A DNA stretch of 50,887 nucleotides. Origin: Vittaforma corneae ATCC 50505. Lineage: Eukaryota; Microsporidia; Nosematidae. Below, in pieces: positions 43,577 to 50,887 of the stretch (position 1 is the stretch's first letter; the number at the start of each line of letters is the position of its first letter). The stretch is taken from positions 1 to 50,887 of the forward strand of contig NW_006889838.1 in NCBI RefSeq assembly GCF_000231115.1, given 5' to 3'. The notes beneath the pieces are model-generated. The model saw only the letters and a program-made list of their open reading frames with translations. It did no database searches and had not been told where the DNA came from. The position numbers and the translations under genes are program-made.

Positions 43577-44506
43577 TCATTTGAAATAGTAATTAATGAG
43601 AAATATGGATTTGCTATATCTTTTATCCCTTTCAAGCACATAAATAAAGTCTTTCATAGTAATCATCCTATTCTTAATTTTGCTATCAAATCCCTTTTCA
43701 TCAAAGGGAGAATAAATGGGTGTAAATTTAGAAATATCCTCACTGCTTCTCACTCCATCACCCATCATCCAGGATTTTTGTTCAATACCCATTGCTGCCA
43801 TGGCAACACTACTGCTTTGCTTCTTCTTAATCACAAGGTCCTCTCTTTCATGAACAGTCCTTTTTTTCTTTGGGTCTTCTTCTTTTTTAACCATTAGCTT
43901 ATCTTCTAAAGCCCTTTCCATCTCATTTAAATACCACAACTGTTTTGACACTTCATTCTCGATTTTAAAATTAAATCCACTAAGATTGGCCTCAGTCCTG
44001 ATTTTAGAAGCCATGTCAAGCTTGTCAACTAGGTCTAAAACCTTTCTTTTCACTATTTGAAATAGCAGATAAATGCCCTCTGGTGTAATTTTCATTTGCT
44101 TCTGTGCTGCTGTTCTGATTATAAAGTCTTGAAACGCCATTGGCTTGAATAGACTGTCAATTTTGGAATTTTTATCTTCTCTATTGTCATAATGGTCGAA
44201 ACGAACATTGTGTTCTGCCTCCTTAACTATGTTGTCTGCCTCTTCCTTTAAATCTATTCCTGAATACTGCATTATATCTTCTATGTACTCTGTTTTGATG
44301 TCTTCTTGTGTGTGTTGCTTTGGTGTTGGTTCCTCCGTCATTGCTGCATCCCCAAATAATGAACGAAATTCTTCCTCATTCAATGCTCGTCTGCAGATTG
44401 TAAAGAAGTCGCTGGGTGATATTTCCTTGCTGTATGCTGCAAAGTATGCCCTTTCAACTATTTGTTTTTTATTTTCTGGGAGTTTTTCAAACCCTGCCCT
44501 GTTCAT
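43577..44506 (-). CDS. TAF4: TFIID subunit TAF4
   Basis: 309 aa; CCCC lies four bases before the ATG (plus-strand GGGG 44510-44513). A histone-fold-like N-terminal element (IEDIMQYSGIDLKEEADNIV, ~75-95) is followed by the TAF4 conserved region (FIIRTAAQKQMKITPEGIYL, then KRKVLDLVDKLDMASKIRTE), a charged linker, MAAMGIEQKS (human LAALGPRKK), and the conserved C-terminus RMITMKDFIYVLERDKRYSK (human RVNLRDLIFCLENERETSH). The order and ends agree with human TAF4 from the C-terminal homology region, so the large N-terminal co-activator part has been lost. Pairs with TAF12 in TFIID. Confidence 0.88.
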   Translation of the reverse strand: MNRAGFEKLPENKKQIVERAYFAAYSKEISPSDFFTICRRALNEEEFRSLFGDAAMTEEPTPKQHTQEDIKTEYIEDIMQYSGIDLKEEADNIVKEAEHNVRFDHYDNREDKNSKIDSLFKPMAFQDFIIRTAAQKQMKITPEGIYLLFQIVKRKVLDLVDKLDMASKIRTEANLSGFNFKIENEVSKQLWYLNEMERALEDKLMVKKEEDPKKKRTVHEREDLVIKKKQSSSVAMAAMGIEQKSWMMGDGVRSSEDISKFTPIYSPFDEKGFDSKIKNRMITMKDFIYVLERDKRYSKSIFLINYYFK

Positions 44507-44712
44507 TCTGGGGCTAGAAAACTTACCTTCAATAAAAGACTTGATTTTTGTAGAATTGCTTAGTCATGGTAAAATGCTTACTGTTTTATAGTTCACGAGG
44601 ATTAATTTGTATTTGACAAAATAGTCTTTTTTAGTCCTAAACTACTATACAGAGTTCAAAAGTCAATAATATTATTTATTAAGCTTATTACTGTACAGGC
44701 TCTCTTAAGCAT

Positions 44713-46317
44713 TCAAATGTGGTAATATCTTGTTTCATAAATACCCTCGTTGATTTCAATATTTGATTCAATTTGTCTGTGTTCAACTGTAACAAAAACA
44801 TATAAGAAGTTATCCTTCACTTCTTGATAGATACTATTTTTAAATGAATAATTGCATCTTTTTCCTACTTTAAATTCAAACTTGATTATTCTGTATTCGC
44901 TCTGTTCGTCTATCTTGGAATTTATGTCTTCGAATGATTTGAGAGATTTGATTTCACTACCTTTCAGTGTTTTTACGTCCAAAAGTATTATGTCTGTTGT
45001 TTTTTCTATTCTTCTCATTTTAAATTCATGCATAATTTGCTGGCCATCACTAAGAACAATGTATTTGCCTTCAATATCATTATTGGAAGAGAAGGTGTTT
45101 TTTTCGCATTGATAAAATGCTCCTGCAGTATCAACCACGCCCATAACTGAAATGTCAATGTGTTTATGGGTTTTGACAGATATTTTAATTCTATCGGTAA
45201 AAACGCCTTGTATGTTTTCTTTAACTACATCCAACTTAAAAATACTAGTATAGCTGTCAATATTGATTTTGCATAGTTCTGTATTGGATATTCTTTGAAC
45301 TATATTGTTTAAAAAAGAGTGGCATCGATCCATATTGGAGTTTAAATTTATAACTGATTTTTGACTTTCCATTTTAAATCTTGAACCAATATAAAATTTT
45401 TGAGCAGCTGTTAGATTAAATTCCGCTTCGTCGCCACACTCTAAAGTTTCTTCAAAGAGCTTCTGATCAATATTCAACAATATAAATGCCAGTGATAGTA
45501 GTTCTTCTACTAAGTATCTGTCAATTGTATTGTAGACCATTTTTGCTGCCTTAATCAACATTGATCCCGCCATTTTAAGTTGGTTTCTCGTAGTAAACTC
45601 AACGGCAATTTTAATCATCAAAAACACCGATAGATCATACATTGTGTGTTCTTTTGTACTATGTTTTATACTCAATTTTAAGCATTGAACTTGTGGAAGA
45701 GTCTTTTCCAAGTAAATATTTTTCAAATCATCATAAAGACGAAATAGACTCTGTGCATCAAATGAAGATAAAACTTCAAATGCAAGAATGTATGCAGAAT
45801 GGTAATCTATTTCTTTGCATATTTCTATGAATTCTCTGTGTGTATCTTTTTGTTCACACATTACGTTCTTAACCTTATCCCGAGATTTTGACTGTTTGAT
45901 GTTACTTGATTCAATAGTCTTTGATATAAATCTTATCATTTTTACATTTCCCGTGGGTTTCATTTGTTCAAGTACTTCAAAAGCCTTTTTTACATCGTTT
46001 ATTGCAAAATACAGTCTTACCAAATCCATTTTAGTGTCAACTTGTTGTTTTTTAGTCGTTATGTAACATTTCAAAAACTTTAATAAGGTTTTTTCATATT
46101 CTTCTTTACTAATTCTATAATTTTCTTCATTGACAGCCATTTCTTCTTCATGGAATGTAACACAATTGTCAATAACAGCACAGAATAAGTGTGGATGTAT
46201 TCTTAAAAGTGATTGCTTGTGGAATTCTACTGTCAATTCTCTATTATCAAAATAGATCTTTAATTGCTTTGGCAATTCAACAATGTTTTGATTACGAATT
46301 ATGAGCCTGTTTATCAT
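44713..46317 (-). CDS. Unknown 534-aa protein: helical solenoid plus C-terminal beta domain
   Basis: Not firmly recognised. Residues ~70-300 look like TPR-type helices (MDLVRLYFAINDVKKAFEVL, SAYILAFEVLSSFDAQSLFR, then YLVEELLSLAFILLNID). Residues ~360-534 are beta-strands with a sandwich-like pattern (IKISVKTHKHIDISVMGVVD, then IIKFEFKVGKRCNYSF). Solenoid plus beta-sandwich recalls TRAPP-II subunits or coat adaptors, but no signature decides. CCC abuts the ATG (plus-strand GGG 46318-46320), so the start is well supported. Confidence 0.7.
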   Translation of the reverse strand: MINRLIIRNQNIVELPKQLKIYFDNRELTVEFHKQSLLRIHPHLFCAVIDNCVTFHEEEMAVNEENYRISKEEYEKTLLKFLKCYITTKKQQVDTKMDLVRLYFAINDVKKAFEVLEQMKPTGNVKMIRFISKTIESSNIKQSKSRDKVKNVMCEQKDTHREFIEICKEIDYHSAYILAFEVLSSFDAQSLFRLYDDLKNIYLEKTLPQVQCLKLSIKHSTKEHTMYDLSVFLMIKIAVEFTTRNQLKMAGSMLIKAAKMVYNTIDRYLVEELLSLAFILLNIDQKLFEETLECGDEAEFNLTAAQKFYIGSRFKMESQKSVINLNSNMDRCHSFLNNIVQRISNTELCKINIDSYTSIFKLDVVKENIQGVFTDRIKISVKTHKHIDISVMGVVDTAGAFYQCEKNTFSSNNDIEGKYIVLSDGQQIMHEFKMRRIEKTTDIILLDVKTLKGSEIKSLKSFEDINSKIDEQSEYRIIKFEFKVGKRCNYSFKNSIYQEVKDNFLYVFVTVEHRQIESNIEINEGIYETRYYHI

Positions 46318-46529
46318 GGGCTAAACAAAATGATTTGATATAATCAAATCCAGTAATGAAATTTTTATGATCACAGTTCTTTATAAAGTTTGTAGTGATG
46401 TTTTTAATATTCTTGAAGAGAGCTTAAAAAGCTTAGTTTATATTGCAAGTTTGCAAGTATTCTTGTAATGAAGTAATTGTTTATTCTATCAACAATGCAC
46501 TTGTTTATTATTGAGATCTTAAATACAGG

Positions 46530-47360
46530 TTATTTTCTAAGCTTACTTTGTGTGATAATTAATTTTTTCAGGTACAATGGACAGTTTTTATGCACAAATG
46601 CTTTAAACTCATTAAAATCAACTAGTGGAAATCCTGTCAAATTAATAATGCCAGCTTCAACTAAGTCTAAAACACCAAAAAGCACTCTTGACGATGGAAC
46701 TCTTTTCAGTTCAGGAGTGTCAATAACCGCCAGTTTAAATTGTTCGTTACATTTTTGAACGTTTAATTTTTGATTAAATGCGATACTTAATAAAACAAAA
46801 TGGATTGGTTCAAATAGTTCAAAAAGAATGTTGAAATCGAATTCTTTAAGACCGTATTTCTTCATAAGCTTCTGTCGTTCTTTGAGTTCAATTGTGGAAT
46901 ATGCTATTTTATTTTCTATTTTTATGTTGAATTGATTCTCTTTATTGTCTACTTCTAATTCAAAATTAACGTAGGGTATAAAAAATATCTTATTTCTAAA
47001 CCTACTTCTCACTCTTTTTTCAAAAAATTCCAGTGCAAGTGAAGATGTAGAAACAAGGCATACAAAACTTTTGCTATTGGCTGGCAATTCAAGATAATAA
47101 TAAATCAAAGACTGGTATTCTATCGAAGAGATGTTTTCGAGTTTTAAGATAAAAATTTTCCTGTCTGGATTAAAATCTTTCTGTCTGTCAATCTTTATAA
47201 CTTTATATGGGCTTAAGCTTGATAGCTTATTTACAATCTCTTCTATTGCAAGCTTGTCCATTCCTACAATCATAAACTGTCCACTTTCATTTTCAAACAC
47301 TTTCTTTATGCAATTTAAGTAGGGTTGAATGAACTCTTGTACGGCACAGTCCGTCACCAT
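46530..47360 (-). CDS. ORC4: Origin recognition complex subunit 4 with degenerate ATP site
   Basis: 276 aa. The AAA+ sensor region carries the ORC4-specific block ALEFFEKRVRSRFRNKIFFI (ORC4: LLEKRVKSRFSHRQI). The C-terminal winged-helix part reads EPIHFVLLSIAFNQKL...KLAVIDTPELKRVPSSRVLF then GVLDLVEAGIINL (ORC4: lid/WHD with F..L..L.LI). The Walker A position (FMIVGMDKLAIEEI) lacks GKT/S, and Walker B (KIFILKLENI) lacks the DE pair. So ATP binding by this subunit is probably lost. It is about 150 aa shorter than human ORC4. Role: origin binding and MCM loading. The start is supported by a CCC (plus GGG 47367-47369). Confidence 0.85.
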   Translation of the reverse strand: MVTDCAVQEFIQPYLNCIKKVFENESGQFMIVGMDKLAIEEIVNKLSSLSPYKVIKIDRQKDFNPDRKIFILKLENISSIEYQSLIYYYLELPANSKSFVCLVSTSSLALEFFEKRVRSRFRNKIFFIPYVNFELEVDNKENQFNIKIENKIAYSTIELKERQKLMKKYGLKEFDFNILFELFEPIHFVLLSIAFNQKLNVQKCNEQFKLAVIDTPELKRVPSSRVLFGVLDLVEAGIINLTGFPLVDFNEFKAFVHKNCPLYLKKLIITQSKLRK

Positions 47361-47541
47361 GGATGAGGGCTAAAAATATAAATGAATTCATCCATCTATT
47401 TAAAATTAGTATGGTTGATAAAACGATTTTGTATTCCTACACTGATGCATGAACTGACAAAATAATTAAGAGTTATAAACTCTATTTATACTAGGTAATG
47501 CATTCAACTTTTATTAAAATCGGTAAATATTCAAAATTACT

Positions 47542-47910
47542 TTATTCTTCACAAAATAAAATTCCATTTTTAATGTTTTTTGTATCCCCACAGTCAACAC
47601 ACGTTATTGTTCCTGCAACAATATCGACTCCATACAGCAATTCTATAATTTTTAGGTTTTCTATCGAAGTTGCATTTTCGGGCTCGAGGAAAGCATAAAG
47701 ATCTGCCTCGTTTATATCAAAAATTTTACCATGGTTCTTCGAGATTACATCTATTAGATCTGATAGAAAACTCTGTTGTTCTCTGAATTTAGAAATGCTT
47801 GGAAGGTGAGCTGGCAATGCTACTTTAAAAACTTCTTCTGGATTTAGTTTTGGATATTGTGTGCTTCCACATTTTTGGCATTTTAAAATTGAGCATAGAA
47901 ATGGTCTCAT
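47542..47910 (-). CDS. TRM112: Methyltransferase activator Trm112
   Basis: 122 aa, near the family norm (~125-135). Zinc-binding Cys are C11/C14 (KCQKCGS) and C104/C107 (TCVDCGD), the Trm112 split zinc finger. The central region has the conserved LP (PAHLPSISKF). The C-terminus KNIKNGILF matches Y.I..GIPN. Trm112 is the obligatory partner of several methyltransferases (Trm9, Trm11, Bud23, Mtq2) acting on tRNA, rRNA and eRF1. CCC abuts the ATG (plus-strand GGG 47911-47913). The next gene on the same strand is a Trm734-like WD protein, another tRNA-methylation partner. Confidence 0.88.
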   Translation of the reverse strand: MRPFLCSILKCQKCGSTQYPKLNPEEVFKVALPAHLPSISKFREQQSFLSDLIDVISKNHGKIFDINEADLYAFLEPENATSIENLKIIELLYGVDIVAGTITCVDCGDTKNIKNGILFCEE

Positions 47911-47913
47911 GGG
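47911..47913 (-). promoter_or_regulatory. CCC start-codon signal for Trm112
   Basis: The plus strand GGG gives CCC directly before the ATG (TTACCCATG), one of the clearest examples in the window. Confidence 0.55.
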
Positions 47914-48086
47914 TAAGCTTTAAAATAGAAAAATAAAACGAACAAAATAATGTGAGATAACGGATTTTTTGTCTCTAAGCAAAGTATCTTTCCATAGTTA
48001 ATTAAATAAAAGAAGGTTTTGTGATCAGATATTACTTATTCATTACTATGTATGTGTAATGACAAATTTGTATTGATTTGAACAAA

Positions 48087-50579
48087 TCAATTTAATAGAC
48101 TAATTTTGTGATTTCCAAAAGCAATTTCAATAAGCTTGAAGTCTATCTCTTCAATGGATTCTCCTAATACCATTAGTTTGCTATTATTAAGAACAATAAC
48201 TATTTTTGGTAATTTTACGTTATGATAGAGGTATTGGATTGTATTTAGCTTTTCATCTAAAATACAAATTCTCATGTCAGAAGACACGGTGATTATAAAC
48301 ATTCCAAATATGCATACATCAAATATTTGAGCGGAATGTGGTACCGCTGTGTTTAAAACTTTCAAGTCTTTGTTAAAAATAATTACTGAATGATCATCAC
48401 TAACTGCAACATAAAGGTTTCTAAAACATTTGATCTTAAAAATGGATAAGTTTGAAATCTTTTTTGATGTTTTCGATTCAATATGCTGAACATATCCATT
48501 GAATGAAACCATTTTATCAATCATTGCAGTAACATATGAATCCACAGTGGCTGCAACATGACAAGTTAGGTTTATATCGAGTTTTAAAATTCTTCCATCG
48601 GATAAACATACCTGATCCTTAAATGCAGCTGTGACTTTGTGTGAAAATACAGCCTCTTTAATTATAAAAAGCCTTTCGTTATATATTCTGATTACATATA
48701 CACGGCCTGGTCTTGTGTATACAAAGAATTGATAAATGTTTTTTGATGCATCTTTTACATCAAAAATATCTACGATTGATCCTAATAATCTAATGAAATC
48801 TATCATCTTCGTTGAAATAATTAAGAACAGGCATCCATGCTCGTTCCCTACCAAACTATAATTTTGTATTGATATTTTAGCAGTGAAGTCACAGTATGCA
48901 ACTGAAATATCAGGTTTGACGTCGATTTCATAGCAGGTTAAAGAATCCCCATGTCGTTCAAGCAGCATTGTTGAAGTCGTTGCTATATCTTTTGATTTGT
49001 TAAGTGAAAAAACTTCGTTTTTGATGATACATAATCCATTATTCGCGTTTCCTGCATATTTGTAAAGCACTCTGGGTCGCAAGTCTATCAAATTTGTCCT
49101 ATTCAAAATTATATTCTTGATCGATATGTCTGAAAAATCTAATATTGCCAATTTTTGTTGAAAGTAATCTACACTAACAGATGAATTGTTATAAATACAT
49201 GCATGATTCTTCAATAAATCTTTTCTTTCTAAAATATTGGTATCTGTTGTTGAAATGCTGTCCATGTTTATTGTTAAAAATTTCCCATTACTATCAATTG
49301 CAAATATATTATGTTTATGAATGATAACATCAGTGATTTGGCTGTTTGATATTTTATAAAGTGATGATTTATAGGCTATGCATCCATTTTTAGCACAGAC
49401 TATTCCTGATTTTATCGCCAATATTTTTTCACATCTAGTAATTTGAATGATTCTGAAACATAAAAGACAAACTATGATGTAAATATGAGTATTGTATAGG
49501 AACAATTTGTTGTTATGAGCTGAAATGTTGGAAAACTGTATCTTACTATTATTAAATTTTAAAATTAATCTACTATTGCAATCATCTGATATAAAATTGT
49601 ACATTTCTACACAATCATGCCGTAATAGAAAGATGTCATTTTCATAGGCAAAACAATCTATTGGACACTCCGAAGTTGTTAATTCTAACTTGTTGTAAAT
49701 TATTTGATTGTTATAAAAATATGCACCACAGTTGAAAAGTTTTGTTACTCCTTTAATACTATACAATTGATTATATCCTATCATATTAGAATGGGGACCT
49801 CTAATCTGCTTGATTTCATTATTGATAACTTCGTAAATACTACCAGTTTTTGTACCAATATAAATCCTATTAAATTTTTCAAAAATCGAAGTAAGACTAT
49901 TGTTTCCAAAATTTTTCTTAAGTACGACATTGTTATTCTCAAAAATATTCAGATGCCCATTTTTATTGAAGGCGTAAAGTTTTAGGCCATTATAGTAAAG
50001 TTTATAATAATAGTTTCTGTAATCTTGTATGATGGTAGTTCCATTCAAGCATATTTTTCTGTCTTCAGCGCATGAAAATAATAAATTGTTCTCAGTAAGT
50101 GTTATGTCAAAAACTCTGCCTCGGTGATATCTTAAAACACTTTTCTCTTTTGGGAATTCATCTTGTTCTACATCAAAAATGTGTATGTCATCAAATGTTC
50201 CAATCAAAACCTTGTTTTCTGTTATGTGGCCCGAAAAAATTGTTTTATTAAAAATTTTTGATCGATCGATTTCGTTTAAGCTTAAATTTTTGATTCTAAT
50301 ATAAATACCATTAGACATCAAAATACATATTTTTGTGTACAAATATACATCTATGATGTCTGTATTAAGTGTTTTGGTCCAAATCAATTCGATCTTTTCT
50401 CTTTTTGATAGCAAGCTAACTGTTCTCTTTGTAAATACGACTAGTTTGTTGTTATAAGAGCGTACGCCTTTAATTTGCGACTCGAACGTCATTACATTTG
50501 TAGATTCTATGAGTTTCGTTCCATGTGCATATATCAGTTCATCTTGCCAAGATAGAGAAGTAATTGGTTTGTTTTCCAT
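48087..50579 (-). CDS. WD-repeat protein resembling Trm734/Rtt10 (WDR6)
   Basis: 830 aa, made of propeller-like repeats throughout. The clearest are VLIGTFDDIHIFDVEQDEFP, then SVLRYHRGRVFDITLTENNL followed by LFSCAEDRKICL; FNRIYIGTKTGSIYEVINN; and near the end HSAQIFDVCIFGMFIITVSS then DMRICILDE. The pairing of H-xG-x-(V/I)-F-(D/S) with (S/C)-x-D-x-R-x-(I/V)-x-(L/W) is typical of the WDR6/Trm734 family, scaffold of the Trm7 2'-O-methyltransferase for tRNA position 34. Length is close to yeast Rtt10 (~1,010 aa). Other large propeller proteins (UTP-A/B components) are possible. The promoter has AAAATTTTAAAAG (50594-50606). Confidence 0.6.
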   Translation of the reverse strand: MENKPITSLSWQDELIYAHGTKLIESTNVMTFESQIKGVRSYNNKLVVFTKRTVSLLSKREKIELIWTKTLNTDIIDVYLYTKICILMSNGIYIRIKNLSLNEIDRSKIFNKTIFSGHITENKVLIGTFDDIHIFDVEQDEFPKEKSVLRYHRGRVFDITLTENNLLFSCAEDRKICLNGTTIIQDYRNYYYKLYYNGLKLYAFNKNGHLNIFENNNVVLKKNFGNNSLTSIFEKFNRIYIGTKTGSIYEVINNEIKQIRGPHSNMIGYNQLYSIKGVTKLFNCGAYFYNNQIIYNKLELTTSECPIDCFAYENDIFLLRHDCVEMYNFISDDCNSRLILKFNNSKIQFSNISAHNNKLFLYNTHIYIIVCLLCFRIIQITRCEKILAIKSGIVCAKNGCIAYKSSLYKISNSQITDVIIHKHNIFAIDSNGKFLTINMDSISTTDTNILERKDLLKNHACIYNNSSVSVDYFQQKLAILDFSDISIKNIILNRTNLIDLRPRVLYKYAGNANNGLCIIKNEVFSLNKSKDIATTSTMLLERHGDSLTCYEIDVKPDISVAYCDFTAKISIQNYSLVGNEHGCLFLIISTKMIDFIRLLGSIVDIFDVKDASKNIYQFFVYTRPGRVYVIRIYNERLFIIKEAVFSHKVTAAFKDQVCLSDGRILKLDINLTCHVAATVDSYVTAMIDKMVSFNGYVQHIESKTSKKISNLSIFKIKCFRNLYVAVSDDHSVIIFNKDLKVLNTAVPHSAQIFDVCIFGMFIITVSSDMRICILDEKLNTIQYLYHNVKLPKIVIVLNNSKLMVLGESIEEIDFKLIEIAFGNHKISLLN

Positions 50580-50887
50580 GGATTATCGATTTCTTTTAAA
50601 ATTTTAACAAATACAGGCAGATAATTTACTGCGTGAGTGTATCATTAAACTCGTTAAAGATTGGTATAATAATTGATGATGTGGAAATGATGTTTTTTAA
50701 CACATTTATATTAAAAGATCACGTCTATTTCGAGTTACTTATTATGTATTTAGAGTGAAGTTAATAAATCATCGCAAAAATGTGCATAAAATGAATGCCG
50801 TACTAATAAGAAGGCGTATGATATTTATTTATCATTTGAAAGGCGATTATTTTTGAAAATTTTGAGCAATATGAAGTTGGTTGTCAT
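50580..50887. other. Right-edge intergenic region, nothing recognised
   Basis: AT-rich, with short A/T runs (TTTTAAAATTTTAAC at 50594-50608), and no ORF of note. It probably contains the upstream region of the WD-repeat gene. Confidence 0.35.

Overview
This window looks like a piece of a microsporidian nuclear genome (AT-rich, compact, almost certainly intron-free here). The evidence is the gene set: a eukaryotic housekeeping repertoire in reduced, short-protein form (RPB3, RPA43, TAF4, ORC4, POLA2, FEN1, RNR small subunit, HisRS, Rrp5, exosome RNase PH-fold subunit, eS24, Trm112, PTPA, tubby-like, Mnd1, a CENP-A-type histone). There are also many lineage-specific secreted or membrane proteins. 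A C-rich or G-rich triplet sits just upstream of at least 23 start codons, matching the CCC-like/GGG-like start-codon signal described for Microsporidia. An Argonaute gene argues for a lineage that kept RNAi, so not Encephalitozoon-like. I cannot name the genus from sequence alone. I saw no tRNA, rRNA, CRISPR array or transposon.

Layout. 1-709 is the 5' part of a secreted leucine-rich-repeat protein running off the left edge. 710-4720 holds the centromeric H3 gene and four small genes, among them a tRNA-splicing endonuclease-like protein and a 7-TM protein. 5.2-10.8 kb holds Rrp5, an unknown, RPB3 and Argonaute. 11.4-13.8 kb is an accessory block of three predicted secreted proteins, two of which look like diverged paralogues. 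13.9-22.3 kb is mostly unknown genes, with a Csm1/Spc24-like kinetochore protein, a PH-domain protein with a decayed upstream duplication, PTPA and a 5-TM protein. 22.6-31.5 kb holds HisRS, RNR2, a large homeodomain protein, tubby-like, RPA43, a propeller-like protein and eS24. 31.8-37.9 kb holds Mnd1 and a 1,643-residue membrane-anchored protein. 38-50.9 kb holds an exosome subunit, POLA2, FEN1, a J-domain-less DnaJ-like protein, TAF4, a solenoid protein, ORC4, Trm112 and a WD-repeat protein resembling Trm734.

Taken together the genes serve transcription, replication/repair, rRNA and tRNA maturation, chromosome segregation and meiosis, interleaved with secreted or membrane proteins that probably act at the host interface.

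The most unusual pattern is that several genes are interrupted by single-base indels at short homopolymers: HisRS, RNR small subunit, the exosome subunit, the DnaJ-like protein, probably the Argonaute N-terminus, and perhaps the 13912/14819 pair. At least three of these are expected to be essential, so base-calling or assembly error is the first explanation to test. True recoding or transcript slippage would be the interesting alternative.
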